A DNA stretch of 64,000 nucleotides from Tateyamaria sp. syn59 (GTDB lineage Bacteria; Pseudomonadota; Alphaproteobacteria; Rhodobacterales; Rhodobacteraceae): NCBI RefSeq assembly GCF_007995245.1, contig NZ_VCBA01000002.1, positions 186,001-250,000 of the forward strand, read 5' to 3'. A program made the position numbers and the translations under genes. The notes below the pieces were generated by a model. That model made no database searches, was not told where the DNA came from, and saw only the letters and a program-made list of their open reading frames with translations. Positions 16,440 through 25,599 of this stretch are shown piece after piece. Position 1 is the first letter of the stretch. Each line of letters opens with the position of its first letter.

Positions 16440-18056
16440 TCATGCGACGCCATCCTGCACCAACTTCCAGCGGATCGCATCGAGCAACGCGGAAAAGGAC
16501 GCATCCACGATATTCGCGCTGACGCCGACCGTCGACCAGCGGCGGCCCTGCCCGTCCTCGCTGTCGATGATGACGCGGGTCACGGCCTCGGTCCCGCCTT
16601 GCGTAATGCGGACCTTGAAGTCGACCAGGCGGATGTCCTCGACATAGGTCTGGTAGCGCCCCAGGTCCTTGGCCAGCGCCTTGGCCAGCGCGTTCACCGG
16701 GCCACGGTCAGTGCCTGCCTCGTCCATGGACTCGCTCACCGACAGCATCTTTTCCCCGTCGACCTTGACCACCACGACCGCCTCGGACAGTGACACCATC
16801 TGGTCCCGCTTGTTCTTGCGCCGCTCGATGGTCACGCGATAGCGCTTGACCTCAAAAAACTCGGGCAGCAGCCCCAGCTCGTCCCGCGCCAGCAGTTCAA
16901 AGGACGCCTGCGCCGTGTCGTAGGAATACCCCTCCGCCTCGCGCGCCTTGATCCGGTCCAGAATACGGGCCAGAGCCGGGTCCTTCGGCGGGACCTCCAA
17001 CCCCATCTCGGCCAGGCGCTTGCGCAGGTTCGACTGCCCGGCCTGGTTCGACATCGGAATGATGCGAGCGTTGCCGACCGTGGCCGGGTCCACATGCTCG
17101 TAGGTCGTCGGATCCTTCAGGATGGCGGAGGCGTGCAGCCCTGCTTTGTGGGCGAAAGCCGACGCACCCACAAAGGCGGCCTGTTTCTGTGGGACGCGGT
17201 TCAGGATGTCGTCGAGCATCCGGCTTGTCCGCGTCAGCCCTGCCAGCGCCTCTTGCGACACGCCCGTTTCGAACTGGCTGGCATAGGGTTCCTTGAGCAG
17301 CAGGATGGGGATCAGGGCCGTCAGGTTCGCGTTTCCGCAGCGCTCGCCCAAGCCATTGAGCGTGCCCTGGATCTGCCGCGCGCCTGCGTCGATGGCGGCC
17401 AGAGACCCGGCAACGGCGTTTTCGGTGTCGTTGTGGGTGTGGATGCCCAGCCGGTCGCCTTGGATGCCTGATGCGATCACGGCCTTGGTGATCTCGTGGA
17501 TTTCATGGGGCAGCGTGCCCCCGTTTGTGTCGCAGAGGGCGATCCAGCGCGCGCCTGCGTCATGGGCGGCGTGGATCGCTTCGAGGGCGTAGTCGGGGTT
17601 GCTTTTGTAGCCGTCAAAAAAGTGTTCGGCATCAAAGATCGCCTCGCGCCCCTGGGCCGCGAGGTGGGCAAAGGTTTGGGAGATGTTGGCGGTGTTTTCG
17701 GCCAGAGAGATTCCGAGCGCCTTTTCGACGTGAAAATCATGGGTCTTACCGACCAGGCAGACGGCCCTGGTGCCCGCATTCAGGACCGCCGCCAGAACAT
17801 CGTCATTTTCGGCGCTGATGCCCGCCCGCTTGGTCATGCCAAAGGCGGTGAAGGTGGCGCGGGTTTTGGGGGCGTCCTCGAAAAAGGCGCTGTCGGTGGG
17901 ATTGGCACCGGGCCAGCCGCCCTCGATATAGTCGATTCCGAGGGTATCGAGGGCCTGGGCGATCTGGTGCTTTTCGGGGGTCGAGAATTGGACCCCCTGG
18001 GTTTGCTGGCCGTCCCGCAGAGTGGTGTCAAAAAGATAGAGGCATTCGCGGGTCAT
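16440..18056 (-). CDS. cimA: (R)-citramalate synthase
   Basis: Condenses pyruvate and acetyl-CoA to (R)-citramalate, a threonine-independent entry to isoleucine. The 538-residue protein matches the long CimA group. The catalytic start LFDTTLRDGQQTQGVQFS lies at about residues 8–25; the two Gln in RDGQQ fit the CimA rather than the LeuA lineage. Metal ligands are in GIHTHNDTENAVAGS at about 204–218, with GTLNGLGERCGNANL at about 231–245. The C-terminal LeuA-type allosteric dimer domain occupies about 390–535. Homocitrate or isopropylmalate synthase is less likely given these motifs and the length. The isoleucine-feedback domain is present, so allosteric control is likely. Confidence 0.9.
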   Translation of the reverse strand: MTRECLYLFDTTLRDGQQTQGVQFSTPEKHQIAQALDTLGIDYIEGGWPGANPTDSAFFEDAPKTRATFTAFGMTKRAGISAENDDVLAAVLNAGTRAVCLVGKTHDFHVEKALGISLAENTANISQTFAHLAAQGREAIFDAEHFFDGYKSNPDYALEAIHAAHDAGARWIALCDTNGGTLPHEIHEITKAVIASGIQGDRLGIHTHNDTENAVAGSLAAIDAGARQIQGTLNGLGERCGNANLTALIPILLLKEPYASQFETGVSQEALAGLTRTSRMLDDILNRVPQKQAAFVGASAFAHKAGLHASAILKDPTTYEHVDPATVGNARIIPMSNQAGQSNLRKRLAEMGLEVPPKDPALARILDRIKAREAEGYSYDTAQASFELLARDELGLLPEFFEVKRYRVTIERRKNKRDQMVSLSEAVVVVKVDGEKMLSVSESMDEAGTDRGPVNALAKALAKDLGRYQTYVEDIRLVDFKVRITQGGTEAVTRVIIDSEDGQGRRWSTVGVSANIVDASFSALLDAIRWKLVQDGVA

Positions 18057-18141
18057 GTCTTGTCCCTTGCTGGGACGCCTGTGCAGCGAGACGATTTCAA
18101 TGGGTTACAGAGGCGCTTTAACCTGTTGGTAAGGTTTGGGC

Positions 18142-19572
18142 TCATTTCAGCGCCTCCAGTTTTGCGGCATCGAAGTCGGTGCCGGGCACCAGTTCGACAC
18201 CCTCTTTGCTCATGCGGACTTCGACACCGGCGTCGATCAGCGCGGACTTCATCGCATCAACAGGGCCGAAGTCTTTTGACTTCATTGCGGCAAGGCGACG
18301 GTTTGTCAGAGCGACAGCAAACTCATGAAGCAATGCGTCTTCAACCTCGCTTTGCATTGCCCAGCCGCCCATTTTGGCATTTTGATCCAGCAACCCGAGT
18401 AACTTCGCCGACGCTACAAACGCATTTTCCAGATGTGGATTTTCAGAACGTTTGGAAGCTGCAATTGTACTCGCCATCTCATGCAGTCGCGCCAAAGCAG
18501 CGGGCGTATTCAGATCATTCATGAGAGCGTTCAGAAACTCCGGATCGGGATCGGCATCTTGCGGTTCCAAGACGAGGTTCCGCCACTTGCGTAAGGTCGC
18601 GTCGGCCTCCGCCCGCTTCTTCTCCGTCCAGTCCATCGGCTTGCGGTAATGCGTGGACAGCATCACGAAGCGGATCACCTCGCCCGGCACGCCCTGATCC
18701 AGCAGGTCGCGCACGGTGAAGAAATTGCCCAGGGACTTGGACATCTTCTTCCCCTCGACCTGCAGCATCTCGTTGTGCATCCAGATGTTGGCGAAGTCGT
18801 GGCCGCAGCATTTTGATTGCGCGATTTCGTTCTCGTGGTGGGGAAACTGCAAATCGTTGCCGCCGCCATGGATGTCGAATTGCGCCCCAAGAAGGTCATA
18901 GGCCATGGCGGAGCATTCGATGTGCCAGCCGGGGCGCCCCCGGCCCCATGGGCTGTCCCAGCCCGGCAGATCGTCGTCGGAGGGTTTCCAAAGGACGAAA
19001 TCCATCGGATCCTCCTTGTAGGGCGCGACCTCGACCCGCGCACCGGCGATCATGTCGTCCACAGAGCGGCCCGATAACTTGCCGTAGTCGTCATAGTTGC
19101 GCACGCGGAACAGCACGTGGCCGTTGCGCGCATAGGCAAAGTCGCGGTCGATCAGATCCGAGATCATGTTCACCATCTGGGTGATGAAGGCTGTCGCACG
19201 CGGCGCATGGGTGGGGCGCAGGGCGCCCAGACTGTCCATGTCGGCGTGATACCAGTCGATGGTTTCATCCGACCGCTCGGCCACCAACTCCTCAAGCGTG
19301 CCGGGCGCGCCTGCCTCTTTCCGAGCCAGTGCTGTCGCGTTGATCTTGTCATCCACATCCGTGAAGTTCCGCACGTAAGTCACTGCATTTTCGCCATAAA
19401 CATGGCGCAGCAGGCGAAAGAGCGTGTCGAAGACCAGCACAGGGCGCGCATTGCCCAGATGGGCGCGGTCATAGACCGTGGGGCCGCAGACATACATCCG
19501 AACGTTGCTGGGATCGAGGGGCGCGAGCACCTCTTTCCGGCGTGTCGCGGTGTTGTGGAGCTGGATGTTCAT
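18142..19572 (-). CDS. cysS: Cysteinyl-tRNA synthetase
   Basis: Charges tRNA-Cys. The 476-residue class I synthetase shows [20 protein letters not shown] (about residues 28–47, with the HLGN version of HIGH and the zinc-ligand Cys), [14 protein letters not shown] (Cys ligand, about 220–233), [18 protein letters not shown] (His/Glu, about 240–257) and KMSKSLGNF (about 282–290). The C-terminal DALR-like anticodon domain is helical and normal in length. It is encoded 85 nt before cimA in the same direction. The 5' region to 19845 holds nothing else recognised. Confidence 0.96.
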   Translation of the reverse strand: MNIQLHNTATRRKEVLAPLDPSNVRMYVCGPTVYDRAHLGNARPVLVFDTLFRLLRHVYGENAVTYVRNFTDVDDKINATALARKEAGAPGTLEELVAERSDETIDWYHADMDSLGALRPTHAPRATAFITQMVNMISDLIDRDFAYARNGHVLFRVRNYDDYGKLSGRSVDDMIAGARVEVAPYKEDPMDFVLWKPSDDDLPGWDSPWGRGRPGWHIECSAMAYDLLGAQFDIHGGGNDLQFPHHENEIAQSKCCGHDFANIWMHNEMLQVEGKKMSKSLGNFFTVRDLLDQGVPGEVIRFVMLSTHYRKPMDWTEKKRAEADATLRKWRNLVLEPQDADPDPEFLNALMNDLNTPAALARLHEMASTIAASKRSENPHLENAFVASAKLLGLLDQNAKMGGWAMQSEVEDALLHEFAVALTNRRLAAMKSKDFGPVDAMKSALIDAGVEVRMSKEGVELVPGTDFDAAKLEALK

Positions 19573-19845
19573 GTCGAAGCCTCAGATATGCAGGTCGCGG
19601 GCGCGGGTTGGGCGCGGGCCTAGCAATTCTGAGATGTCATGGAAACAAAGAACCGGCCCGCTGAAGAAATCAGCAGATGATGCAGCAGGGAATGCAAATC
19701 GTTCCGGTCATGGGCTGTGGGTAGCGCGGGGGGCTGTGGGCGGTCAACCCTTTTCGTCAGGGTGTACCGTCTACGAAACGCCGTGGCGCGGAGGCGCGAA
19801 CGCACCCGCCCGGACAGGCGGGTACGCTGCTATATATGTGCGGTT

Positions 19846-20505
19846 CTAGTGGGCGATCATCTTGGCCACCAACTCGTCACCGCTGAGGCCCGAGGCGTAG
19901 TAAGTCGGCCAGTTGGTCACATCCTCCAGCAGCGCGGCGCGGTCCTCGCCCCAGTAGAGGTGGTAGTGATCCACCTGGGTCGGCACCATTTCATGGTCGC
20001 TGAACTGGATAAACTGCGGGGCCGCGTCATCGCCGCCCGCCTTTTCAAAGATGAAGCGGATGCCCTGGTGGCCGGACTCGTAGGTCAGGATTTCGTAGCC
20101 GTCAGCCTCGTACTGCCCCCGCGTCGGCTCACCGTTGCGGAAGAAGGTCACGTCCTCGCCGTCGATCACGATCCGCTCGACATCGGTTTTGTAGCCGATC
20201 TCGTAATAGGCGCGGTATTCCTCGGCGGTCTGGTCGCCGTGGTCTGCCTTGTGCTCCATGACCGCATCCAGGGTGCCATCCATCAGATACGGATAGACGG
20301 ACTGCCAGTCCCCTGCCCAGTCGGACAGGTCGCGCGCGCGCACGTCGGCTTCGTCGATCAGGTATAGCTCTTCGGCTTGTTCATCGTGACTGTGATCGTG
20401 CGAATGGTCGGTGTCCGTCGTTGTCTGGGCCATGGCCTGGGACGAAAGCGCAAACAGCGCGCTGACCGCGAGCATTCCTGCTGTTTTGGAGAATGTGTGT
20501 TGCAT
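19846..20505 (-). CDS. zinT: Periplasmic zinc-binding protein ZinT
   Basis: A 219-residue exported protein that sequesters or relays zinc. A signal peptide (about residues 1–27) ends SSQAMAQT. It is followed by a His/Asp-rich tract (DTDHSHDHSHDE) likely to bind zinc loosely, and then the ZinT lipocalin-like domain: LSDWAGDWQSVYPYLMDGTLD (about 60–80) and, near the C-terminus, FSDHEMVPTQVDHYHLYWGE with the conserved His ligands. The ATG at 20505 was preferred over an upstream in-frame ATG because it gives a proper signal peptide. A near-perfect Zur-type palindrome lies 38 nt upstream, so zinc-starvation induction is expected. Confidence 0.9.
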   Translation of the reverse strand: MQHTFSKTAGMLAVSALFALSSQAMAQTTTDTDHSHDHSHDEQAEELYLIDEADVRARDLSDWAGDWQSVYPYLMDGTLDAVMEHKADHGDQTAEEYRAYYEIGYKTDVERIVIDGEDVTFFRNGEPTRGQYEADGYEILTYESGHQGIRFIFEKAGGDDAAPQFIQFSDHEMVPTQVDHYHLYWGEDRAALLEDVTNWPTYYASGLSGDELVAKMIAH

Positions 20506-20542
20506 GGGACGCTTCCTGCTTCTGTCAATTTGAATGTAGTAT

Positions 20543-20555
20543 GTTATATCATAAC
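20543..20555. promoter_or_regulatory. Zur-type operator upstream of zinT
   Basis: GTTATATCATAAC is a perfect GTTAT-N3-ATAAC inverted repeat, matching the core of alphaproteobacterial Zur sites (GTTATA-type palindromes). It sits 38–50 nt before the zinT start codon, in the expected promoter position. Confidence 0.75.
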
Positions 20556-20729
20556 GCAACACGTATGGGGATCCGGTAGCGTTGGCAAGACGTGTTGTCA
20601 TGCCCTCGTCAAATCTGCGCTGGACCGCTCATGACAGGGATGCGCGTGTGGCTGGTAAAGCGGGGTTTTGGTGGATGCGACCGGCTGAAGACGGTGGTTT
20701 CGCAGCGTGAGATCGCTAGAGTTGCGGCC

Positions 20730-21086
20730 ATGACCCTCGATGACGCGAACCGCATTTGTGCCGCCCTGCCCGGCGCCTGGTATCATTCCAATGCCGATGG
20801 CGGGCTGGAGGCGTGGAAGGTGGCCGACAAGATGTTTGCCTGTTACGGCCACGCGCTGGACGGCATTTCGATCAAGACCGCCGACCCCGAAAGCGCGCAG
20901 TTCTTGATCGAGATTGGTGCGGCAGAAAAAGCGAAGTATTTTCACCGTTCCTGGGTGCGCATCCCGTTCGATCATCCGGGTGTGGAAGCCCTGGTTGACC
21001 GCATCCACACCTCCTATGGCATGATCCGCAAGAGCCTGCCCAAGAAGGCGCAAGCAGAACTCGCGGCCTGGCAGGACGGCACCTAG
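20730..21086 (+). CDS. MmcQ/YjbR family protein
   Basis: A 118-residue cytoplasmic protein of the YjbR (CyaY-like fold) family. It starts TLDDANRICAALPGAWYHSN, has the family pattern WKVADKMFACYGHALDGISI (about residues 32–51), and ends with a helix LPKKAQAELAAWQ. The family is thought to bind DNA or small ligands, but no firm biochemical role is known. The longer upstream frame was rejected because it runs into the divergent zinT control region and lacks family features. It is transcribed alone. Confidence 0.82.
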   Translation: MTLDDANRICAALPGAWYHSNADGGLEAWKVADKMFACYGHALDGISIKTADPESAQFLIEIGAAEKAKYFHRSWVRIPFDHPGVEALVDRIHTSYGMIRKSLPKKAQAELAAWQDGT

Positions 21087-21200
21087 GTCTTCTTCTGACT
21101 GGAAATACGACGGAGGCCGGGGCGGCGCCCCGGTCCATCGTGTTGACATCCCTCACCCCCTCTGTCCCCTTGGCGCCACCACCTGCCAAGGAGCGCGCGC

Positions 21201-22379
21201 ATGACCCTGTCCCAACGGATGCAAACCCTGACCGGCGGCGGATCGGATGGCTGGGATGTGTTCATCAAAGCACGCAAGATGATTGCCGCGGGCACACCCG
21301 TGACTGAACTCACCATTGGCGAGCATGACATCCGCACCGCCGCCCCCATCCTGCAGGACATGCACCGCAGTGCCATGGGCGGGCACACGGGCTATGCCAT
21401 GGTGCCCGGCACCGATGCGCTGCGCGACATGGTGGCCGAACGCACCACCGCGCGTACCGGCGTGCACACCACACGTGACAATGTGCTGATCACCCCTGGC
21501 GGGCAGGCTGCACTCTTTGCCGCGCACGCCGCGGCTTGTGATCCGGGCGATACGGCGCTTTACCTGGACCCATACTATGCCACCTATCCCGGTACGATCA
21601 GGGGCGTGTCCGCCGTGCCGCAGGCGATCATCACACGGGCCGAGGATGCGTTTCAGCCCCGCGCCGCCGATATCGACGCTCGCGCATCTGGTGCGCGCAG
21701 CCTGCTGATCAACTCGCCCAACAACCCCACGGGCACAGTCTATTCCCGCGCCACACTGGAGGGCATCGCGCAGGTCTGCATGGATCACGATCTATGGCTA
21801 ATCTCGGACGAGGTGTACGACACCCAGGTGTGGGAAGGCGCGCATCTGTCGCCCCGCGCCCTACCTGACATGGCCGCCCTCACGCTCGTGGTAGGGTCCA
21901 TGTCGAAAAGCCATGCCATGACTGGATCGCGATGCGGTTGGATCGTCGGGCCGGAAGAGGTCATCGGCCACCTGATCACATTTGCAACCCATACGACCTA
22001 CGGCGTGCCCGGCTTTATCCAGGACGCATCCGTCTTTGCCTTGGGTCAGGGCCCCGCATTCGAGGCGGAGGTTGCCGCACCGTTCCTGCGCCGCCGGGCA
22101 ATCGCGCAGCGGGTGCTCGGGTCGCGGAACACTATCGGGATGATCCCCGCGCAAGGGGCAATGTACTTGATGCTGGACATCCGGGCTACGGGATTGACCG
22201 GCGATGACTTCGCCAATGCGCTCCTCGACCATCACCACATCGCAGTGATGCCAGGCGAGAGCTTTGGACAAGCTGCCGCCGGGCATGTCCGCGTCGCGAT
22301 GACCATCGACGACGCGGCTTTTGAACAAGCACTGCGGACGCTCGCGGACTTTGCCGAAGCGCGCGCGCGCGCCGCTTAG
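21201..22379 (+). CDS. Class I/II pyridoxal-phosphate aminotransferase
   Basis: A 392-residue fold-type I PLP enzyme. Motifs: ITPGGQAALFAAHAAACDPG (about 96–115), LLINSPNNPTGTVYSRATLE (about 169–188), LISDEVYDTQVWEG (PLP Asp, about 199–212) and the Schiff-base lysine in VVGSMSKSHAMTGSRCGWIV (Lys at about 237). The substrate-binding Arg lies in GHVRVAMTID (about 363–372). It resembles aspartate/arginine:pyruvate-type aminotransferases of marine alphaproteobacteria, but the substrate cannot be fixed by eye. Another aminotransferase of the same superfamily is at 35065. Convergent with the outer-membrane barrel gene (4-nt overlap). Confidence 0.88.
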   Translation: MTLSQRMQTLTGGGSDGWDVFIKARKMIAAGTPVTELTIGEHDIRTAAPILQDMHRSAMGGHTGYAMVPGTDALRDMVAERTTARTGVHTTRDNVLITPGGQAALFAAHAAACDPGDTALYLDPYYATYPGTIRGVSAVPQAIITRAEDAFQPRAADIDARASGARSLLINSPNNPTGTVYSRATLEGIAQVCMDHDLWLISDEVYDTQVWEGAHLSPRALPDMAALTLVVGSMSKSHAMTGSRCGWIVGPEEVIGHLITFATHTTYGVPGFIQDASVFALGQGPAFEAEVAAPFLRRRAIAQRVLGSRNTIGMIPAQGAMYLMLDIRATGLTGDDFANALLDHHHIAVMPGESFGQAAAGHVRVAMTIDDAAFEQALRTLADFAEARARAA

Positions 22380-22963
22380 AACCGGATCGAACCGCGCACG
22401 GTCAGTGTTGTTGCATCTGCTTCGACGCCGGTCCCACCAATGTCGTCAAAGTTGTGATCCAGAAGTTCGGCACCCACGGTGTAGCGGTCGTTGATCTGGT
22501 AGGCGACACCGATGCCATAGAACTCACCGGTCTCGCTGCCCAGCGATGTATCAAGATCGGCAACACCTGCGGTAAAGTACCCAAGCGTGCGCCCGAAGTC
22601 ATACCCGGCCTGAAGTTTCAGGCGGGCCACGCTGTCCACCTCGGCGGCACCGTTCAGGTCGATATCGGCGAAGTCATAGTCGAGTTCACCGCCCAGCACG
22701 AAGGTACCAAAGTCATAGCGGTAACCCAGATGCGCACCGTAGAGGAAATCGTCCCCATCGGCGGCGCCCGTTGCGTCCACATCGCCATAGCCCAGTTGCA
22801 CACCGGCGTAGCCGCCGGTCCAGTCACCACCAAACGACTGCACAGGTGCGGGCGGCAGCGGGGCCGGTGCCGCAGGCTCTGGCGCGGGAGGCTCAAGGCT
22901 GCCTGCCAGGGCGGGGCTGGCCAGCGCTGCGGCCAGGCCAATCGCAAGAATGCGCGTCTTCAT
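22376..22963 (-). CDS. Outer-membrane β-barrel protein (OmpA-like/porin family)
   Basis: A 195-residue protein. A signal peptide (MKTRILAIGLAAALASPALA) ends near residue 20, and a Pro/Ala-rich linker (EPPAPEPAAPAPLPPAP) reaches about residue 42. About eight alternating strands with Tyr/Gly/Asp patterns follow, for example WTGGYAGVQLGYGDVDATG, YGAHLGYRYDFGTFVLGGEL and FYGIGVAYQINDRYTVGAEL, ending LTVRGSIRF with the C-terminal Phe typical of barrels. This fits the small Opa/OmpA-like barrel group of the outer membrane. The role is unknown; it may be structural or adhesive. The start has AAAGGAG upstream. Confidence 0.87.
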   Translation of the reverse strand: MKTRILAIGLAAALASPALAGSLEPPAPEPAAPAPLPPAPVQSFGGDWTGGYAGVQLGYGDVDATGAADGDDFLYGAHLGYRYDFGTFVLGGELDYDFADIDLNGAAEVDSVARLKLQAGYDFGRTLGYFTAGVADLDTSLGSETGEFYGIGVAYQINDRYTVGAELLDHNFDDIGGTGVEADATTLTVRGSIRF

Positions 22964-23355
22964 AAGTCTGCTCCTTTTGTGTCTTCAAGGCACGGTTTAC
23001 GCACCTCCCGAAGTACAAGTGGCAACATCAGCCTGTTGTTCCAGACCCGGTCGATCACAGTCGCGTGCTTGCGCAGCAGACCGCTCAAACCCACGAAAGG
23101 AGGCAGCGGCAAGCCGCGTGCGCCTGTCGCAAACAGACAAGACAAGCGGCAATTTGCACAGAAAAGTGTGAGCGAACGACAGACTGAAACATTCGCGGAT
23201 CGGGGGGAAACGCGCAGCGTGCAGGGTGCCTTCAGCAAGATCAGACTGGTGACACGCACCATTGGGGCCGAGCGCGGACGCGCGGCGCGCGGGCGTCCAG
23301 GGGCGGTCCACGACATGCCTCTTCCCACGCCACACTGATCTGCGGACCCAATGAC
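22964..23355. other. 392-bp intergenic region between divergent omp and mttB-like genes
   Basis: It contains the ribosome sites of both divergent genes and presumably two promoters. I looked for palindromic operators, riboswitch-like elements and short genes and saw nothing convincing. The middle part (23080–23190) is A/G-rich with short direct repeats such as gacaagacaagcgg. Confidence 0.4.
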
Positions 23356-24897
23356 ATGAATGACCAAACCCCTTCCCGCTCCGGCGGGCGCGCGGCACGA
23401 CGTGCAGCCCGTGCTGCCGCCCTGCCCGACCACCTGCGCCCCATCCGCCCCGGCCTGACCGGTGGGCGATACAACCCAATGACCGAGGCAGAGGTGGCTC
23501 GGATCCACAGCGCAGCCCTCGACGCGCTTGAAACCATTGGCCTCGCAGACGCACCGCCTTCGGGCGTGGCTTACCTGACCGGGGCGGGTGCCATAGAGGG
23601 CGCGGATGGACGTATCCGGTTCCCGCGCGCGCTGGTCGAAGACACGTTGGCACAGGCAAACCGCGCCATCACCCTGTGCAGCCGCGACGGCAAACATGAC
23701 CTCGAACTCAGCGGCGCCCGTGTGCATTACGGCACTGCAGGCGCCGCAGTGCATCTCGTTGATGTCGACGGACGCAGCTACCGCGAAAGCACCGTGCAGG
23801 ACCTGCATGACGCCGCCCGTATCTGCGACGTGCTTGACAACATCCATTTCTGCCAACGCCCCATGGTCTGCCGCGACATCCCCGACATGGTCGAAAGCGA
23901 GTATAACGCGGTCTACGCCTGCACTGCAGGCACAACCAAGCATATCGGGATGAGCTTTTCGGAGCCGCAATGCGTCACGCCAGCGGTAGAGATGCTGCAC
24001 ATGATTGTAGGCGGCGAAGCGGCCTGGCGGGCGCGCCCATTCATGTCAAACTCCAATTGTTTCGTCGTGCCGCCGATGAAATTCGCCTCCGAATCCTGTC
24101 AGGTGATGGAGGCGTGCATCAACGCTGGCCTGCCGGTCCTGCTTTTGTCGGCGGGCATGTCGGGGGCCACGGCGCCTTCGACCATCGCAGGCGCCATCGT
24201 TCAGGCGGTGGCCGAATGCCTCGCGGGGCTCGTCTATGTCAACGCCGTCCAACCGGGCGCGCCCGCAATCTTCGGCACCTGGCCCTTCGGCCTCGATCTG
24301 CGCACGGGGGCCATGTCCATCGGATCGGGCGAACAGGCGCTGTTGACGGCGGGCTGCGCGCAGATGCACCGGTTCTACGACCTGCCGGGCGGTGCCGCGG
24401 CGGGGGCATCGGACAGCAAATTGCCGGACATGCAGGCAGGCTGGGAACAGATGTGTTCCAATGTCATGGCAGGACTCTCGGGGCTGAACATGGTCTACGA
24501 GGCCGCTGGCATGCATGCCTCTCTTCTGGGCTTCTGCCACGAGAGCCTGATCCTGGGCGACGACATCATCGGCCAGGCCCTGCGCTGCACCCGCGGGATC
24601 GAGGTGACGGATGAAACCCTTGCGCTGGATCAGATCGCACAGGTCTGCATGGGCGGCCCGGGCCACTATCTGGGCACGGAACAAACCCTGTCGCGGATGC
24701 AGTCTGATTGCGTCTACCCCACCTTTGGTGACCGCACTTCACCTAAGGAATGGGCCGAACAGGACAAACCTGATCTTGTCGCCAAGGCCACCGCGCGCAA
24801 GGAGCAAATCCTCGCCTCACGCCCCGCCGCCGCGTTCGATCCGGCACTGGATGCAGAGATCCGCGCCAAATTCGCAATCCACCTGCCACCGATGTGA
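23356..24897 (+). CDS. MttB-family corrinoid methyltransferase (non-pyrrolysine)
   Basis: A 513-residue protein of the trimethylamine methyltransferase MttB superfamily, which moves a methyl group from a quaternary or tertiary amine to a corrinoid protein. Residues 1–30 are a basic extension (GGRAARRAARAAAL). The TIM-barrel part includes YGTAGAAVHLVDVDGRSYRE (about 114–133), SNSNCFVVPPMKFASESCQV (about 231–250), GAMSIGSGEQALLTAGCAQM (about 317–336) and GGAAAGASDSKLPDMQAGWE (about 344–363). The frame has no in-frame amber codon, so it lacks pyrrolysine, like the glycine-betaine-type members. No corrinoid protein or reductive activase is next to it. The substrate is unknown; a betaine is plausible. 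Confidence 0.85.
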   Translation: MNDQTPSRSGGRAARRAARAAALPDHLRPIRPGLTGGRYNPMTEAEVARIHSAALDALETIGLADAPPSGVAYLTGAGAIEGADGRIRFPRALVEDTLAQANRAITLCSRDGKHDLELSGARVHYGTAGAAVHLVDVDGRSYRESTVQDLHDAARICDVLDNIHFCQRPMVCRDIPDMVESEYNAVYACTAGTTKHIGMSFSEPQCVTPAVEMLHMIVGGEAAWRARPFMSNSNCFVVPPMKFASESCQVMEACINAGLPVLLLSAGMSGATAPSTIAGAIVQAVAECLAGLVYVNAVQPGAPAIFGTWPFGLDLRTGAMSIGSGEQALLTAGCAQMHRFYDLPGGAAAGASDSKLPDMQAGWEQMCSNVMAGLSGLNMVYEAAGMHASLLGFCHESLILGDDIIGQALRCTRGIEVTDETLALDQIAQVCMGGPGHYLGTEQTLSRMQSDCVYPTFGDRTSPKEWAEQDKPDLVAKATARKEQILASRPAAAFDPALDAEIRAKFAIHLPPM

Positions 24898-24931
24898 CTG
24901 CTGACAAGGGGGGGCGGGGCGCCCGCCGCCG

Positions 24932-24967
24932 CCCCTTCCCTGTTTTAGAAAAATCCTCCCCGAAGGG
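24932..24967 (+). repeat. Dispersed intergenic repeat, copy 1
   Basis: Sequence of the form CCTTCCCTGTTTTAGAAAAA then TCCTCCCCGAAGGG. It shares the CCCTGTTtc-AAAAATCC core with three other intergenic copies (35015, 39721, 43091). It lies 34 nt after the mttB-like gene. The flanking CCCTTC/GAAGGG arms can pair. Confidence 0.6.
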
Positions 24968-25017
24968 CCGACTGGCCAAGCAGCCCAACATCAACGCGAA
25001 AAAGCACAAACGCACAC

Positions 25018-25039
25018 AAAAAAAGGGGCCCGGCCCCTG
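25018..25039 (-). terminator. Rho-independent terminator (for EF-hand gene)
   Basis: On the minus strand AGGGGC-cgg-GCCCCT forms a perfect 6-bp GC stem followed by a run of U residues (A-run 25013–25024 on the plus strand). It lies about 78 nt downstream of the EF-hand gene stop. Confidence 0.75.
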
Positions 25040-25116
25040 GGGGGAGACCGGACCCCACACTCCCACCTTTTTACCGCGCGGACGTTACAACACGCAGCAA
25101 AAGCCGGGTGTTCGGA

Positions 25117-25365
25117 TCAGCTTTCGGTGGGCGGCATCAGGCCCGCTTCCTGGGCGGCGTCCACTTCGTCCTCGTCGAGGACACCGTCGGCATTCAAATC
25201 CATCGCAGAGAAACCGTCCGATGTGACTTCGGGAAAGCTCGCTTGCACCTCGTCAATGGTCAGCACGCCGTCTGCATCAGTATCGAGATCGGGGGAGATC
25301 TCGGCCAGGGCAAACGTGGGAAGGCTCAGCGCTGCGACACAGGTCAGGAAAGCAATCGTCTTCAT
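25117..25365 (-). CDS. Exported EF-hand protein (82 aa)
   Basis: A signal peptide (MKTIAFLTCVAALSLPTFALA) is followed by a mature part of about 61 residues with two calcium-binding EF loops: DLDTDADGVLTIDEV (about 26–40) and DLNADGVLDEDEV (about 57–69). Both have Asp at positions 1, 3 and 5 and Glu at position 12, so both should bind calcium. It is periplasmic. It is divergent from the ECF sigma gene with 234 nt between start codons, and a terminator follows on the minus strand. Small exported EF-hand proteins are common in marine alphaproteobacteria without a known role. Confidence 0.85.
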   Translation of the reverse strand: MKTIAFLTCVAALSLPTFALAEISPDLDTDADGVLTIDEVQASFPEVTSDGFSAMDLNADGVLDEDEVDAAQEAGLMPPTES

Positions 25366-25599
25366 TTTGAACTCCTGCTCAGTTGAAGTATTGAGCGGCG
25401 CGTCCGGGCGCCTTCATACAGATTGAGCGTGTTCTGCCGCTTTGCATCCCCTGCTTGGGCTGCAGGTGCGGATCGCGCGACCGGCTGCCGATCCGGGCCG
25501 CGGGGATGGGCGGCGGGCTGCCCAAAAAGGGTGGTGCCGGGCAGTCGGCGAAAACCCCCGGGGTGGTCAAGCGATCCCGCAGCGCCCAGCCTATGTCGC

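Noticed and set aside
23356-24897. Pyrrolysine-containing trimethylamine methyltransferase
   Set aside because: No internal TAG codon interrupts the frame, and no pyl genes are visible.
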